Assembly (NCBI GenBank): GCA_000469685.2
Contig: LS997565.1
Coordinates: 2,680,505 to 2,744,504 of the forward strand
Direction: 5' to 3'
Length of the DNA: 64,000 bases
Source: Haemonchus contortus
Lineage: Eukaryota; Nematoda; Chromadorea; Rhabditida; Trichostrongylidae
Within the stretch, counting starts at the first letter, position 1. Each line of letters starts with the position of its first letter. This document shows, piece by piece, positions 22,541-33,800 of the stretch. The position numbers and the translations under genes are program-made. A model generated the notes under the pieces. The model was given only the letters and a program-made list of their open reading frames with translations, searched no databases and had not been told where the DNA came from.

Positions 22541-22740
22541 AACTGCTGTAGCAATCAGACCAGTGTAGGGGAATATAAGAATAACAGGTGTGAGGTCGTG
22601 AATTCAGCTCAAAAACTGCTAGAATAAGTAGCCGAGAATAGGGAAGTCGAAAAGGCGGTATTATATGTACTAGGTATATATTTTCTACGAGGAGATTCCG
22701 AAACAACCAAAACTACCGAATATCATCAGAGCGCACAGGG

Positions 22741-23693
22741 CAAGGTTAGCAATTTTAAGTTAATTCATTACTTTTTTAAAAACTCCAAGAGGTCTAGCAA
22801 TAGCCCAGAACTGAAGCACTGAGAATTCTCCTTCTCTCTTGGGTCAGAGAAAATCCATTGTTTCCGAAGTTTCATATTCCCAATTTAATGAGGCCGAAAG
22901 GGATCGGTAAGAGGGAGCCTTCTCGCAAAATCAGTCGATTAAGCAATTGCTTAATTTAGAGATCTCAACAGATTTCCATAGTAGATGGTAGTACAACAAA
23001 CTGAAAAAAGGAGTATGTCACCGGATTGGGGGCGTGCCAGGGGAGCTTGCGATTTGGCTACTACTGGCTATTGTGCAGAAACGGAATGCATTGGAACGCT
23101 TCAGTGATTATGAATAGAATCGGTTGGTGGGCGTGGGACATGGCTAAATGATAGATTAACGTCAAATATTTTCCGTCCCACTCGGTAAGTATGTTTCCTC
23201 AGACATTCTTTTACCCTAAGACAGACTAGTAAAGGGCAAGAAAGGGACGTCGTTAATGTCGGAGAGGGGAGGAGGGGACAAGTAGCAAGAGCAGAAGGTA
23301 GTAGGAAATAGGCTTAGACCTCGCTGCCAAGCTGGCCAATTAAATCACTTTCAAATGAATTACAAAATAGAAAAACCGTTCTGCAACATTGTTAAGGAAT
23401 CGATCCTGTGATCGCCCTTTTGCTGCCGAGCCATTTGTGTCTGCATATCTCATCCCTCATGTCCATAATTTTAGCACTTTTAAGTCCCCTTCTTTAGATT
23501 CTCACAGCTATTATGGGGGATAAGTCGTGAAAGCTTATCTAGGCCCAGGTTGTTCACTATAGCCGGCTTCCTCGGTATCCTGGGGACGGGTGTGAAAGAT
23601 GTGAGACATTTCGCATTATGACTAATGGTGCACGTGATATGAATGTTTTTAGTTTTTACTACGATTTCTGTACCAGTAGATAAAGGTTAATTG
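22741..23693. other. Spacer, no gene recognised
   Basis: No supported exon on either strand and no notable repeat. Confidence 0.45.
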
Positions 23694-23694
23694 T

Positions 23695-23920
23695 TTTTCG
23701 GTGTTAACCAATCTTGCTTTCGTAGTGGCGTTCTGAATGAGTATGTGGCTCATACGAACCAAAGTACAAATCCATGCTTTTATCCTCCCAGACAAGTCTG
23801 GTACCTATCAGCTAACCCCAGATGCAAAGACGGTTTGGCTTGGGCGGGTATCGATACGGGTTTCGATCCACTGATTGTGTTTGTGTGATAGTGTGCCACT
23901 CGCCACTACACCACATGCGC
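23695..23920 (-). mobile_element. tRNA-derived SINE, best-preserved tRNA head
   Basis: The minus strand starts GCGCATGTGGTGTAGTGG. The A box TGGTGTAGTGG begins at about position 8, and the B box-like GGATCGAAACC at about position 54, the spacing of a real tRNA gene (internal RNA polymerase III promoter). The TACCAGACTTGTCTGG palindrome, GGAGGATAAAAGC and a short body follow. The usual GCGCATCCC end is lost. Confidence 0.8.
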
Positions 23921-25890
23921 CCCAATTTCTTCACCTACGATTGAATTTTTAGTTCATTTAGCTATTTTCCTATGTCTGTATAGCTAGTATTGGGAGGGCA
24001 TGAGTCCGGAAAACTTCTTTCTAGCACGCAGCTGACCAATTTTGCCCGCTTTACGAGTAATTTGCTGGCCGGGTATGAAAAGTGATAGAGGGACACTTTG
24101 AAATATGAGTAATGGTCTGAAGGCGACACGCATAATACGGATGAATGAAGCTTTAGTAGTATCGATTCTAAGAAGAAAACTCGTCCCTCTTGGGATACTG
24201 GATAGTACAGAGCTGTTAGGCAACGTTTAAGACAAAACATGTCCCCATCTATAACATAGGATCGATTTCTTTTCCAAAACCTCATTCAATGAGCAACCTT
24301 GTTGTCGTTGGGAAGATTGGTCGAGCACGGAGTGAGGAATCTTCAAAGGACCATATTCGAATGGAGGTTAGGGAGAAGGTGACTACGAGCCGTAATTGAT
24401 TCCTATTTCTTTACCTGGGCAGTCACCAATACCATCCTTCGGTGTTATGTCTTCTCCTCATGGTTCTATACGCACTAGCGCCGTTACCCATGTTGGTCCG
24501 AAGGGTGAATACCCATTCGGTACTCCCCTGCGGACTGACCGACTTTTCAGTCTTCCATGGAGGCTTCAATACTCACCTGATTTGTCTGAAAAAGCAGGAA
24601 TATAGGCCTGACTTCGGTGAATCTTCGAATGGGTCAGAGATGTATCCAAGGGTCGCTATCGTACTGATGCAATCTTTGATTCCAAACCTTTTTTGCCTCC
24701 TCATGGACAATTCACCCATAGACAATTGAGATTATGAGGATGTTATCTTGAACAGGCTTGTCAATGTTTTTACCCTCCCACGCAAATTAGCCGTCAGTCC
24801 ATTGAGTCTCTAGGGGATGCATGGTCGATTAGACCTCAGCACGAGACAATGACTTCCTGGTTCATCTGGCTTCAAAGCCCCTAACCGCCAGCAACTTCAC
24901 TATATTATTCGTTAGTGAAAGCAGGAAAACCAGTAAACCTCACAGAGTTGGTAGATTTTTGGAAATCAGCGCTGGTACCTTTGGATGGATTTGAGCCAGT
25001 TGAGGGTGACCGTAAACACGACTTTGCTCAGTCAGAAAGTGACAGCAGTAAAAAAAAATCCTAGAACTATATGTAAAGCCTACTAAATTTCAAAAAGCTG
25101 TTTCTGATTACTTTACTTTTATATGGGAGCAGTGGTAGGGGTAAGTTTTGAGGCCGCTCTGGAAAAAATCGAATTAAAAACAAAGACAAAACTGTTCCAG
25201 CCACCAAAGCGCATCTGAGGTTGAGATTTCTCGTTACCAAAAGCGTAGGCCTTACGCAACTGGTGCAGCTTCACTTCTCACTCACTTACAACTGTAATCG
25301 TTCATGTCTTAACCCTTCAAAGAAGCCAATGAGCTCCGTAGAAAACTGTAGGGTTGATCGATCAGTATCGATTGAACTCAATAGTTTCTTTCCGGTTACT
25401 TTTAAAATAAACGGAGATCGATAAATAAAACATAACACTAGAAGATTCAGAATTGAAAAAAAAGTTGTTGAGCCATGAAAATAGTCTGGAATATACTGTA
25501 ACTGCAGATGATGAAAGTCTAACCTCTCAAAAAACTGAGTAGAGTAAGAGTGAAAGCGTGTAACGCACTCCAGCGTACTTCAGTTGAACTCCGCCCCTCG
25601 AGACTCTTTGCCAGAAGCACTCAATGGAATTTTTTCATTACACTTTTTTCATTTCTAACTGTCAATCAGGAGACGATCACGTAGGTAGATCCATGAATAA
25701 ACAAAAAAAAACGGAGCATCCATGGCTACTGTAACCGTGATATCTATTCAAGCCTTTGTCCTCAGTTCTCATTTCATTAGTCCCTTTCATGGTCCTCTTT
25801 CCGTTACCATTCCCTTAGCAGTAATTCAATGGGTTGGTAGACAGTTGGTGAGAACATTAAATGATAATGTCTTTGGCGTTAATCGAGCTA
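23921..25890. other. Spacer, no gene recognised
   Basis: Overlapping frames of 69-107 codons on both strands carry no motif. Nothing is called. Confidence 0.4.
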
Positions 25891-25892
25891 GT

Positions 25893-26092
25893 TTCTGGAG
25901 TGCGCCCTGCAATCAACTTCCATTCAGAATTGTAGTGGCAGTTTATTGCGTCTGTGACATGACCTTACAATTGAGCCTGGTACTAATTAATTGATCCTAA
26001 GAGGATGACAGGCTTGGTTGGCATTTGCGAGTACTGATCCTGGCATCGATCCTCGGACCATGTGTGTGATGGTGCACCCACTTGTGACTGCT
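25893..26092 (-). mobile_element. tRNA-derived SINE
   Basis: A minus-strand copy with B box-like GAGGATCGATGCC, ACCATCACACACATGG, a shortened body and the 3' GGAAGTTGATTGC and GGGCGCACTCC words. The central palindrome region is deleted. Confidence 0.7.
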
Positions 26093-27424
26093 CCAAATCC
26101 GCCCTAATGGAGACCTGTGAGTTATTTTTCTTCCTTTCCTATTTCATCTGTTCTGTTTATAAAAAGCTCGATGTACACATTTTTCTACTAAATCAATGTA
26201 TTGCCAATTTGTTCCTAGAGCCTAGGCGATCCCTTCCCCTAGAACGGAATGGGAAACACCCATTCCGGATTACCTTTTGGTTCATCCCCCGACCTTTGGA
26301 GTACCTCGAACTACGGTAGAGGAACGGTGTTAATGTTAATTTGTTTTTTAAATGAGGGATTATGTAGGACAGTTTATGAACATTGCAGTAAGCAAATGAT
26401 ATTATAATAGTTAGCGGAGGGTTTGAATCATACTTGTATACATACTTCACATATTTTGCAGATCATGACAAAATGCTGTAAAATCCATAACTTATACGTT
26501 CTGCACGCGACTTATCGCATGATGCAGTTTTTTACTTCCGCCTTGTGCAGGAAACTTTAGTACTAGACTGAATTTAAAGCTCGTCTTAGTTCATTTTCAT
26601 GATGAAATTTACGATGAACCCGGTTTTTAATACTGATAAACAGGGTTATTTCTGGGGATGAGAAAATAGCACAAGAGGCCACTCTGATTAATTACTAGAC
26701 GGGAGAGCTTAAGAGTTTGTCTGATCCGTTTGCCCACGCTTATTGCCATCCTATACATAGGAGATAGCAGCTAATCTGATTTCTTGGCGAAGAAGAGATT
26801 AACTGCCTAAGCTGGTCAACCCTAAAGTTCGAAGTGGATTTGAATTGGTCGTGATCTTTGAAGCATTTCGGGCTGTAGGGTGACTACGGCTAGGCTATCC
26901 TTTCATAAGAGCTTGGAATAAGTCAGTTTGGGAAGTAGCTTGATCAGGTAAAAACTGATTCGGATTCTAATCCCATCGACTTTGGCTTAGGCTATGGAAC
27001 AATTGGACATTACCCTAGTCCTAGATAAGATTCGACGATGCGGTTCCCTGTTAGGGAATGATATTGAACTGCAATCAAAGTCGCCGAAGAAGGCGGAACA
27101 TGCATTTTCACAATCGAATTAGCCTGTGGTATGGGTGAAAAGCACTGGCAATATGTCAAAATTACTTCCTCAGAAGGAAAAAAGAACAACGACGTCAAGA
27201 ATTCCATCGGAATGATGGACAACTTGTCGAAATACAATTCATTAGTAACATTTCCAAGAAAGCAGCAAATGTGCGTTCTTCAAACCAACTGAAGCCATCC
27301 AAAGAAGACCCCGACGCTCTGGGATTTCATGAAAAGAAGCTGAAAAAGAAGCCTCAAGTCCATACAGTGGAAAAACACGAAATGCCGATAACAACGAAAA
27401 AGGATCACCGTCGCAGTTCGGAGT
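26093..27424. other. Spacer; purine-rich open stretch at 27139-27450
   Basis: The plus strand from about 27139 to 27450 is A/G-rich and open in one frame, ending inside a SINE fragment. It reads as Lys-rich protein, as any purine-rich DNA would, so it is not called. Confidence 0.4.
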
Positions 27425-27462
27425 CATTTTCTTTGGGATGCGCCACGTAGACCACTCCATCT
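27425..27462 (-). mobile_element. SINE 3'-end fragment
   Basis: Only the terminal GTGGCGCATCCCAAAGAAAA end of the SINE family is present, in minus orientation. Confidence 0.4.
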
Positions 27463-28234
27463 CGGGAAGGTGGAGGTATTTGGAAGGGTTTTCAAGAAGC
27501 TGTTGCTTTAGAAGTCAGCATTCCCAAAACCTTTGGCAAAGTTCCCAAAGAAATTTCCAAATTTCCAGAAATGAACAGAACTAGTGGGTCAGTCAACGAC
27601 AGATGGCGCAGTGGCGAGAGGCGTTGCAAGTTCGGTTAAATCAATCGACCTGAGCCGCAATCCCATCCGGATGGAAAATTTCTCCACTACATACTGTTCC
27701 TGGAAAAAAACAGGCGGAAATTCGAATACGCTTTTTGCTTCCGGGATGAACAAACATCGCCCTACTGGATTATGGAAAAGGAAAAATACCGTCATCTAAC
27801 TGCTTTTGAGTGCAATTTCATACGAAACTTTTAGTTACCGGAAATGTTATTCGGGATATTTGTAAAAAGCTGTGAAACCCAATGAATGACATCATAGTGA
27901 ATGAAATGCTATCATATGACGAGCTACGGTGGTGTTGGATATCAGAGTTGAGCTCAAAGAAAACGCCCATGAGATGATCGGAATCCTGCCAAAAAGTGTC
28001 TGCCTTGACTTCTCGTGAAGATGTCCATTTGTGGTACACATCCCCCCCCCCCCATCAAATAACACAACCAGTCAGACCAGTCACTAAATTGGCATCGATG
28101 GAGAAAAACAACTCTCTGAAGGGCTCCGCAAAGAGAAAGTATGGATGTCCAACGAAGAAGTAATCAGATGGATAATAAAGCGAGAAGAAAAAGTAGGAGA
28201 GTAAAGAGCCAACATAGAGCGAACTGACCAAAGT
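27463..28234. other. Spacer with a 14-base C-run
   Basis: A homopolymer C tract lies near 28041-28054. No exon was recognised. Confidence 0.4.
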
Positions 28235-28268
28235 CTGGGGATGTGCCACGAACTTGATTCCACCTAGC
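28235..28268 (-). mobile_element. SINE 3'-end fragment
   Basis: A second short stub of the SINE terminus, GTTCGTGGCACATCCCCAGA on the minus strand. Confidence 0.35.
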
Positions 28269-29592
28269 AGTCAGAGAGGTAGTGAAGTACGACTTTGCTG
28301 GGAGACTCACTCATGTGCCCAAAATGGCTAACTTTCTGACTGAATCTTTGAATTTTCATCATAATAGGAGTTCATCAGTAGTACGGTTCCGAAGGGTTTT
28401 GACTTTCCAGATTCGACAAAGGCGATGACACAGATATCTCAGTAGAAGTACTACAGAGATCCTCAGCGATCTGCTGGTGCCAGAGAATTTACATCAGCGT
28501 AGTCCCTTGCAGATGCATGTGGCTCCCCAAAGGACCCCTAGAAGAAGAAATGACTAATTCGGTCTTCACGAGGACGGTAAACAACAAACACGACCCTCCT
28601 CTCAGTCACTATTCCACATCTGTCTGTGTTCTATGAAAATGGCCAACCAAGTTGGTACCTAACCCCTCATTCCGCCCTTCTCCAAATAGAATGAATAGAT
28701 AAGTCGGTGAACGTTTTGCCTTCATAAGCGGAAACTGGGATTTCAGGACTGATTTTTTTCTGGGAGGCAACGCAGAGGTCAGTTACGCTTCGATAAACTC
28801 CAACCTTCCGGGAAAATACAAGGTGTCGTCTGAAAGGAATCAATTCCAACCTCATTATTTCTTTACTTCATTACCCAGTAATCGTTTCGACATTTCCCAG
28901 TATACGCATATCTTCAGGGGCTTCTTCCGTCTACTCATCCGTGAAATCCTTCAGTAATTTGCCCTTGATGCTTGGGCTCCCGATGGTCTGAGAATGGCTT
29001 CAGTCTGCGTCAGTGACGCCCATTCTAGCAATAGGCAGGGGCTTTTCTATTGGGGGCTCTCAAGCTCTTGTTGTTCCCTCGAAAATGACCCGCGATTTGA
29101 TTCCCCTTCCCATGATCAACGGTAACGCGACACTTTCAAAACAAGCAGGAAGATTTCCGGAAGTTGACGTTAGGTTCATTCAAAGGCGTCAAAGATCTTC
29201 AGGAAGTAGCCGGGCGACCTACTTCGAGAAAAAGTCACTCGGGTGAGGCGCTTTCACATCTCACGCAGATCGTGTGACACACACTACGGCTATTTCGAAT
29301 TCTCGAGGGAGTGATGTTTTCTCAGCCTTTGAAGAGTATAATGCCCATAGTCTTTGACTTTGACGATACTCTATGCGGTAGTTGGCAGGGATTAGGGATC
29401 GCTTTTCCTTGACACGAAGCCCTTGTAGAGGGCTCAGTCAAATAACGAACAGACTCCTAGGACATAATGGATCACCAAAATTATGGTCTCTTCACTTAAG
29501 CCTCATCTTTTCAGTAGTCTGATTTCTTTGAAATAGCCCATGACTCTCTGATACTGAAATGAACGCAGAACAAAAGGGATCTGGATCTGGTT
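28269..29592. other. Spacer, no gene recognised
   Basis: Nothing supported on either strand. Confidence 0.4.
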
Positions 29593-30210
29593 TTGAATGA
29601 AATTCCTTATGAGGTTTACGCTTTCAAGGTTTACGTCCGTCCCATTTTGGAATGTGGATCTACTGTCTTCACACCCTGTAAGAAAAAAGATGTTTATGCT
29701 TTGGAAGAAGTTCAAAACAGCTTCACTCGTAAACTTATGATGCGAAGTCATCATTTAAATTATAATGAAATACCTAGTGGAAGTGAGCGTAATAAGATAC
29801 TCGGTCTAAAGTCTCTCGAATGGAGAAGAAAGAAATTTGATATTCTTATGACATATAAAATTCTAAATGGCATAACCACCGTGGATATTTCGAAGTTCTT
29901 TACAATCGTGTCTTCCAACGCGCGAGGCTCCTCCGCTAAGATTTCAACCATGCCAGCAAGAACTCAAATTAAAGCGCAGTTTTTCAGTAACAGAGTTAGA
30001 TCTAGCTTCAATTCGCTTTTACGTCGTAATCTCGTCCCTCGGAGTTATTGTACTGTCAAAAAGTCCATCGACAGGTTGATTTCACTTAGTTGAGTTCATT
30101 ATAAGATCTAATTTTTTGTTTTTTGTTTTACTTCCTTTTTTCATAGTCGTGTTATTTTCCTCATTTCACATGTTTACAACATGTCCGTTAAATAAATAAA
30201 TAAATAAATG
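29593..30210 (+). mobile_element. 5'-truncated CR1-like LINE, different subfamily
   Basis: An open frame of 166 codons (29593-30093) matches the C-terminal part of ORF2 of the element at 18906. Shared landmarks are YVRPILECGSTVF, KKKDV, EVQNSFTRKL, GLKSLEWRRK and the RGSSAKI segment. It ends at TGA, followed by a short 3' UTR and five AAAT units at 30188-30210. Many residue differences from the other copy show it is not a recent sibling, so at least two lineages have inserted here. The 5' truncation is near 29600, as target-primed reverse transcription usually leaves it. Confidence 0.88.
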
Positions 30211-30750
30211 AGGTCGTAAAGTAAGCCTTGCGCCGAGGTAATATCTCCAGAGCCGGTCCCCTTAGAAAATCCACACACTGCAAAGCCGGTCCCCTTGAAA
30301 AATCTTATTGAAGCCACTTCAGATGTCGCTTTATGCTAAAATGAGGCTCTGATTTGCTATTGAAGTAGTCTGGGATACGTACGTCCTCAATTTCAACCCA
30401 TCCAGGACAAAAGCTTCATCTGAAGCTCGAGGGGTAGTCTCTTCCCTCGTGAATAGTCTTCATATATCCAGATTCTTCTGGCCTAGAAGTCACTCGGAAG
30501 GCGCTTTACACCCTTACAGGTGGACAAACTCAATCAAAGCCTCTCTTTCCAGTATAGGAATCAGAGCGGCATAGTTAATAAGTGATGCAACTACCGCATG
30601 ACTGGCCTGGAGATCTTATCCACTTCGACTTCCTCGAATTCTGACCGCCCCCGTATATGTAAGGTCGGGCAATAAATGAATTTGCTTGGGAACATAAATT
30701 CCGACAAATGCTGGGTGCCCCTTGAAAGTTATTGAGTATGGCTATGTACA
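30211..30750. other. Spacer with a short direct repeat
   Basis: The word GCCGGTCCCCTT occurs twice, near 30253 and 30283, in a short tandem arrangement. No coding sequence was recognised. Confidence 0.4.
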
Positions 30751-30752
30751 TC

Positions 30753-30803
30753 AAGTAGTAACCCCTACGAAACTGCATGGCAGTTTCGTAGGGGTTACTA
30801 CTT
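30753..30803. repeat. Perfect hairpin, 24-bp arms, 3-base loop
   Basis: The arm at 30753-30776 (AAGTAGTAACCCCTACG…) is repeated as an exact reverse complement at 30780-30803, separated by ATG. Either strand would fold into one long stem. Natural palindromes of this perfection are rarely stable, so it may be a recent foldback event or a small structured RNA. Confidence 0.9.
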
Positions 30804-30843
30804 CCTTAACGATGGGCCGACGAAAAACGATCCATCGTTAAGG
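30804..30843. repeat. Second hairpin abutting the first, 12-bp arms
   Basis: CCTTAACGATGG at 30804-30815 pairs exactly with CCATCGTTAAGG at 30832-30843 across a 16-base loop. It begins at the base after the first hairpin ends, giving two consecutive stem-loops. Confidence 0.85.
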
Positions 30844-33800
30844 AACCTTACGCAAGCTCAATAAATCTTTGGAGGTTATGGGTGGCTGCAGTGGCTTTTA
30901 CTGAAAGGGTTCGATCCAAGACAATAAATCTGGCATTCAATAAAAGATCTTAGGTCAGGAGCTAGACATCTCCAATGAACACTGCTTCTTGCTACGATTT
31001 TTATGAAGTAGAGTAATAGTATGACAGTAAGTCGAAAATAAGAAAAAAATAAGGAAAAATAGTGGACGCGGGAGAGGATTCCACGAGGCGAATCTTCCAG
31101 AATGTTGCCATTCTAATGAAAATGTCAAGTCACAACAATTGGGATTTCGAACACGCCCATCAGCCCGTCTTCAGCGTCTGGCGCTGTCAAGTGGGAGCTT
31201 CTCAAAAACGAACATTGCCGTTTTTAGGACATATCCAGGACAAAATTTCGTATTGATCCACTCAATAAGTCGAGTTCTACGTAAGCATTTGGGAAGGGTT
31301 CCCACTTGTACCAATTACACCCCCGTCATCCTTACTAAACCAATTTCAGTTCACGTAAACTTCTTATACTACAACATTTAAACTTAATGTGAAGGGTTTT
31401 ATTGATTTCTTCAATCTCTCAGTACGGGGAAATGTTAGCGATGAATGCAGCTCTGGGGTTCCTACAAGGTCAACTGGGTCTTTACCACCTTGGGCTTGAG
31501 TTCTCCTTCTCTAAGGAAGAGGGTTTGTTAGTATTTCATTGAATTTGGCTCTAACTAAACCTAAGAGTCACTACTGGGAGAGACGGATAAGTGAAGGATT
31601 TTTTGCCGAGCCCCAGAAGGCTGATCACTGCCAGCAATAATTCCTTTATCCATTCCTTTGTGTTACACAGATAGGTGGTAAACAAAACAAGATGTTTCTC
31701 TACATTAAGTCGATTACCATTCAATTAGTCCTTTTGCCCATGGACGGAGGCCGAATACATGGCGGGACTTCACCGTCGTTAGCTTTACAGGGGAGAGAAC
31801 CTCTTAAGATGGATAGCAATGGAGTCTCAGGAGGTATGATGATGAGGGTGAGGTAAGAAAGGGTAGGAAAGAGGATAGAAGGGGAGAGAGATGGGAGAAA
31901 ATAAAGAGAGAAGAAAGAGAGAGGAAGGATGAAGAGGGGGTCCGGTAGTTTTCTCGGAAGAAAACTCAGAGATATTTATTGGAAAGTGACAGGATCTGTC
32001 GTTTGGGCGGGACAACTCCCTAACAAGTACACCTTTGACGGCCCCGCCTCCCCTCGCTCCTATTCTACTCCATACGTCAATCTCCCATTCCACCATGACT
32101 TACCAGTTGAAAAAAGAAGATCACTTCCCAACCTACGGTCAGGATGAGCTATCCACTACTACAGAAGTCGATGGAATGCAAGAGGTCCGAGGATTTTCAA
32201 TATTTCGACTCGGATCTCTGTAAACATGCCATTTTTGAATGCATAGACAAAAAGTACACCGAGAATTCCCTATGGACCGAAAGTGTATCATGAATGCATA
32301 GAGTAATGAGTTCCCCTCAGCAACACTGATTGACGGCTTTTAGGAATACTACGAATACTGGAAGGTCTTGAAAGGGCAATTCCTTCTTGTTGGTCAGTCA
32401 GAAACTTGGGGGAAGAACGTCTTTGGATTTTATTCGCCATGATCGGGATGTACGTCGACCCACTCCACTCCTCTCTTGTAACGCTGGTGGAACCGCAGAA
32501 GGTTGGTCTTCTTGCTGAAACTTTTCCGTATTTTAGTTTCCGGGAGTCGTGCAACTAGCCTAGCGCGTTTGAGCGCTTGGTCGGGTAAGTCACAGATCAG
32601 GAGCTTCGAACTATAGGTCCTGAAGACGACGATTCAGTCGAAACGCTGAGCAATAAAGCGGTTCAGCCATAACAAACCTGTACGGCAAAGCAGTATTAAA
32701 CATGCCCAGGTTTCAAGAAGACTGAACATGGAAGTTGTTGGACTCGACTCCTTCCAAAATTCGCAATTTCGTCTAGATGAGTACTTCGTCCCTTCTATCG
32801 GATGCGGGAACTGGTCGAAATAGAGTAATCAGGGGTTTATCCTCCCCGATGGGCCCTACGTCAAATAGCCGTGCCGGTAGGGATGGAACGCTTCGCCCAA
32901 ATGTAGTGTCGATCCACTGGTCGTCCAGACCATGAAGATGATAGGGCGTCATTCGAGCCCTGCTTAACCTCCGCCCCAGAATCTTTGAGTACAATTAAAA
33001 ACTAGTAGGATCTCTTTCGTGATTAGCTGCCTGTTTTGGATACCCTCTGGGAATGCATTTGTTCCCCAGTGCCCCACGCTGTCAATCCGGTCTCGTCACT
33101 TGCAGTCAGCTTATATTTTTCACCCTCTAAGTACATCTAGCCGATTAGCACTATTGTCCTTACGAGCAGCTAAAAATAAATACACTACTACGAAGCCCTT
33201 TTAGGTCAAGTACAGCTACCGTATCATGCTTGTTTTTCCCATATTTTCCCATTGATTTAGAAATTTTACCCAGCTCTCACAGACCCTTGCCCGTGCCTTT
33301 GAAATGAGCTCGTTTTAAATGGATTGGTTTATTGCATCCTGTTCCAGGACTAAAGCGCTCCAACGACCACTAGAAAGTTTTTAGCATCTGAGAACAAGGG
33401 ATGCTGAACCTTACTAAGCTTCTCCGGTAATATAGTGATAATCGCTCTCCAAATTAAGTGGGTGAACGCTCTCCGATCAGCAGAAACTTCTTAAAAAGCC
33501 AACTTTTTCGATAGATTGGTTCATAGCACTTTGGCAACCGAACTCTGAAGCATAGGACAACTGGTATGAGCTGTTTCGATGTTCACCACGCAACCGATTT
33601 CCTTTTCAAAGACTTTTGAATGAATCCGACGATTCTGTGGATAATGCAATGAAGGGATCAGTCAATGTAGGGACCAGTGTTTTTTACTTAGGGAATTCGG
33701 TCATGACTAACGGAAAACCTTCGGAAGGTAGAGTTGAAGTGGATTCCATGCTTTGATGGAGTGAGGAATGATTGAGATTTTGATTCGTGAACGAGGTTCA

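Larger units (their letters stand above)
18700..22560 (-). mobile_element. CR1/Jockey-like non-LTR retrotransposon, apparently intact
   Basis: A minus-strand element with ORF1 (22540-21731) and ORF2 (21785-18906), then a roughly 190-base 3' UTR ending in an AAAT tetranucleotide run at 18700-18718, a typical terminus for this group rather than poly(A). The two ORFs overlap by 55 nt in different frames, implying reinitiation or coupled translation. Neither ORF has an internal stop or frameshift, so the copy may be young. The 5' end is not resolved; I place it just upstream of ORF1, but the 5' UTR may reach about 22740. A related but distinct copy lies at 29593-30210. Confidence 0.9.

Noticed and set aside
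27139..27450. Lys-rich open frame on the plus strand
   Set aside because: Purine-rich composition explains both the openness and the residues, and it terminates in a SINE fragment.
31929..32147. 72-codon frame with protein-like composition
   Set aside because: No splice sites, homology or conserved motif; kept only as a note in the spacer entry.
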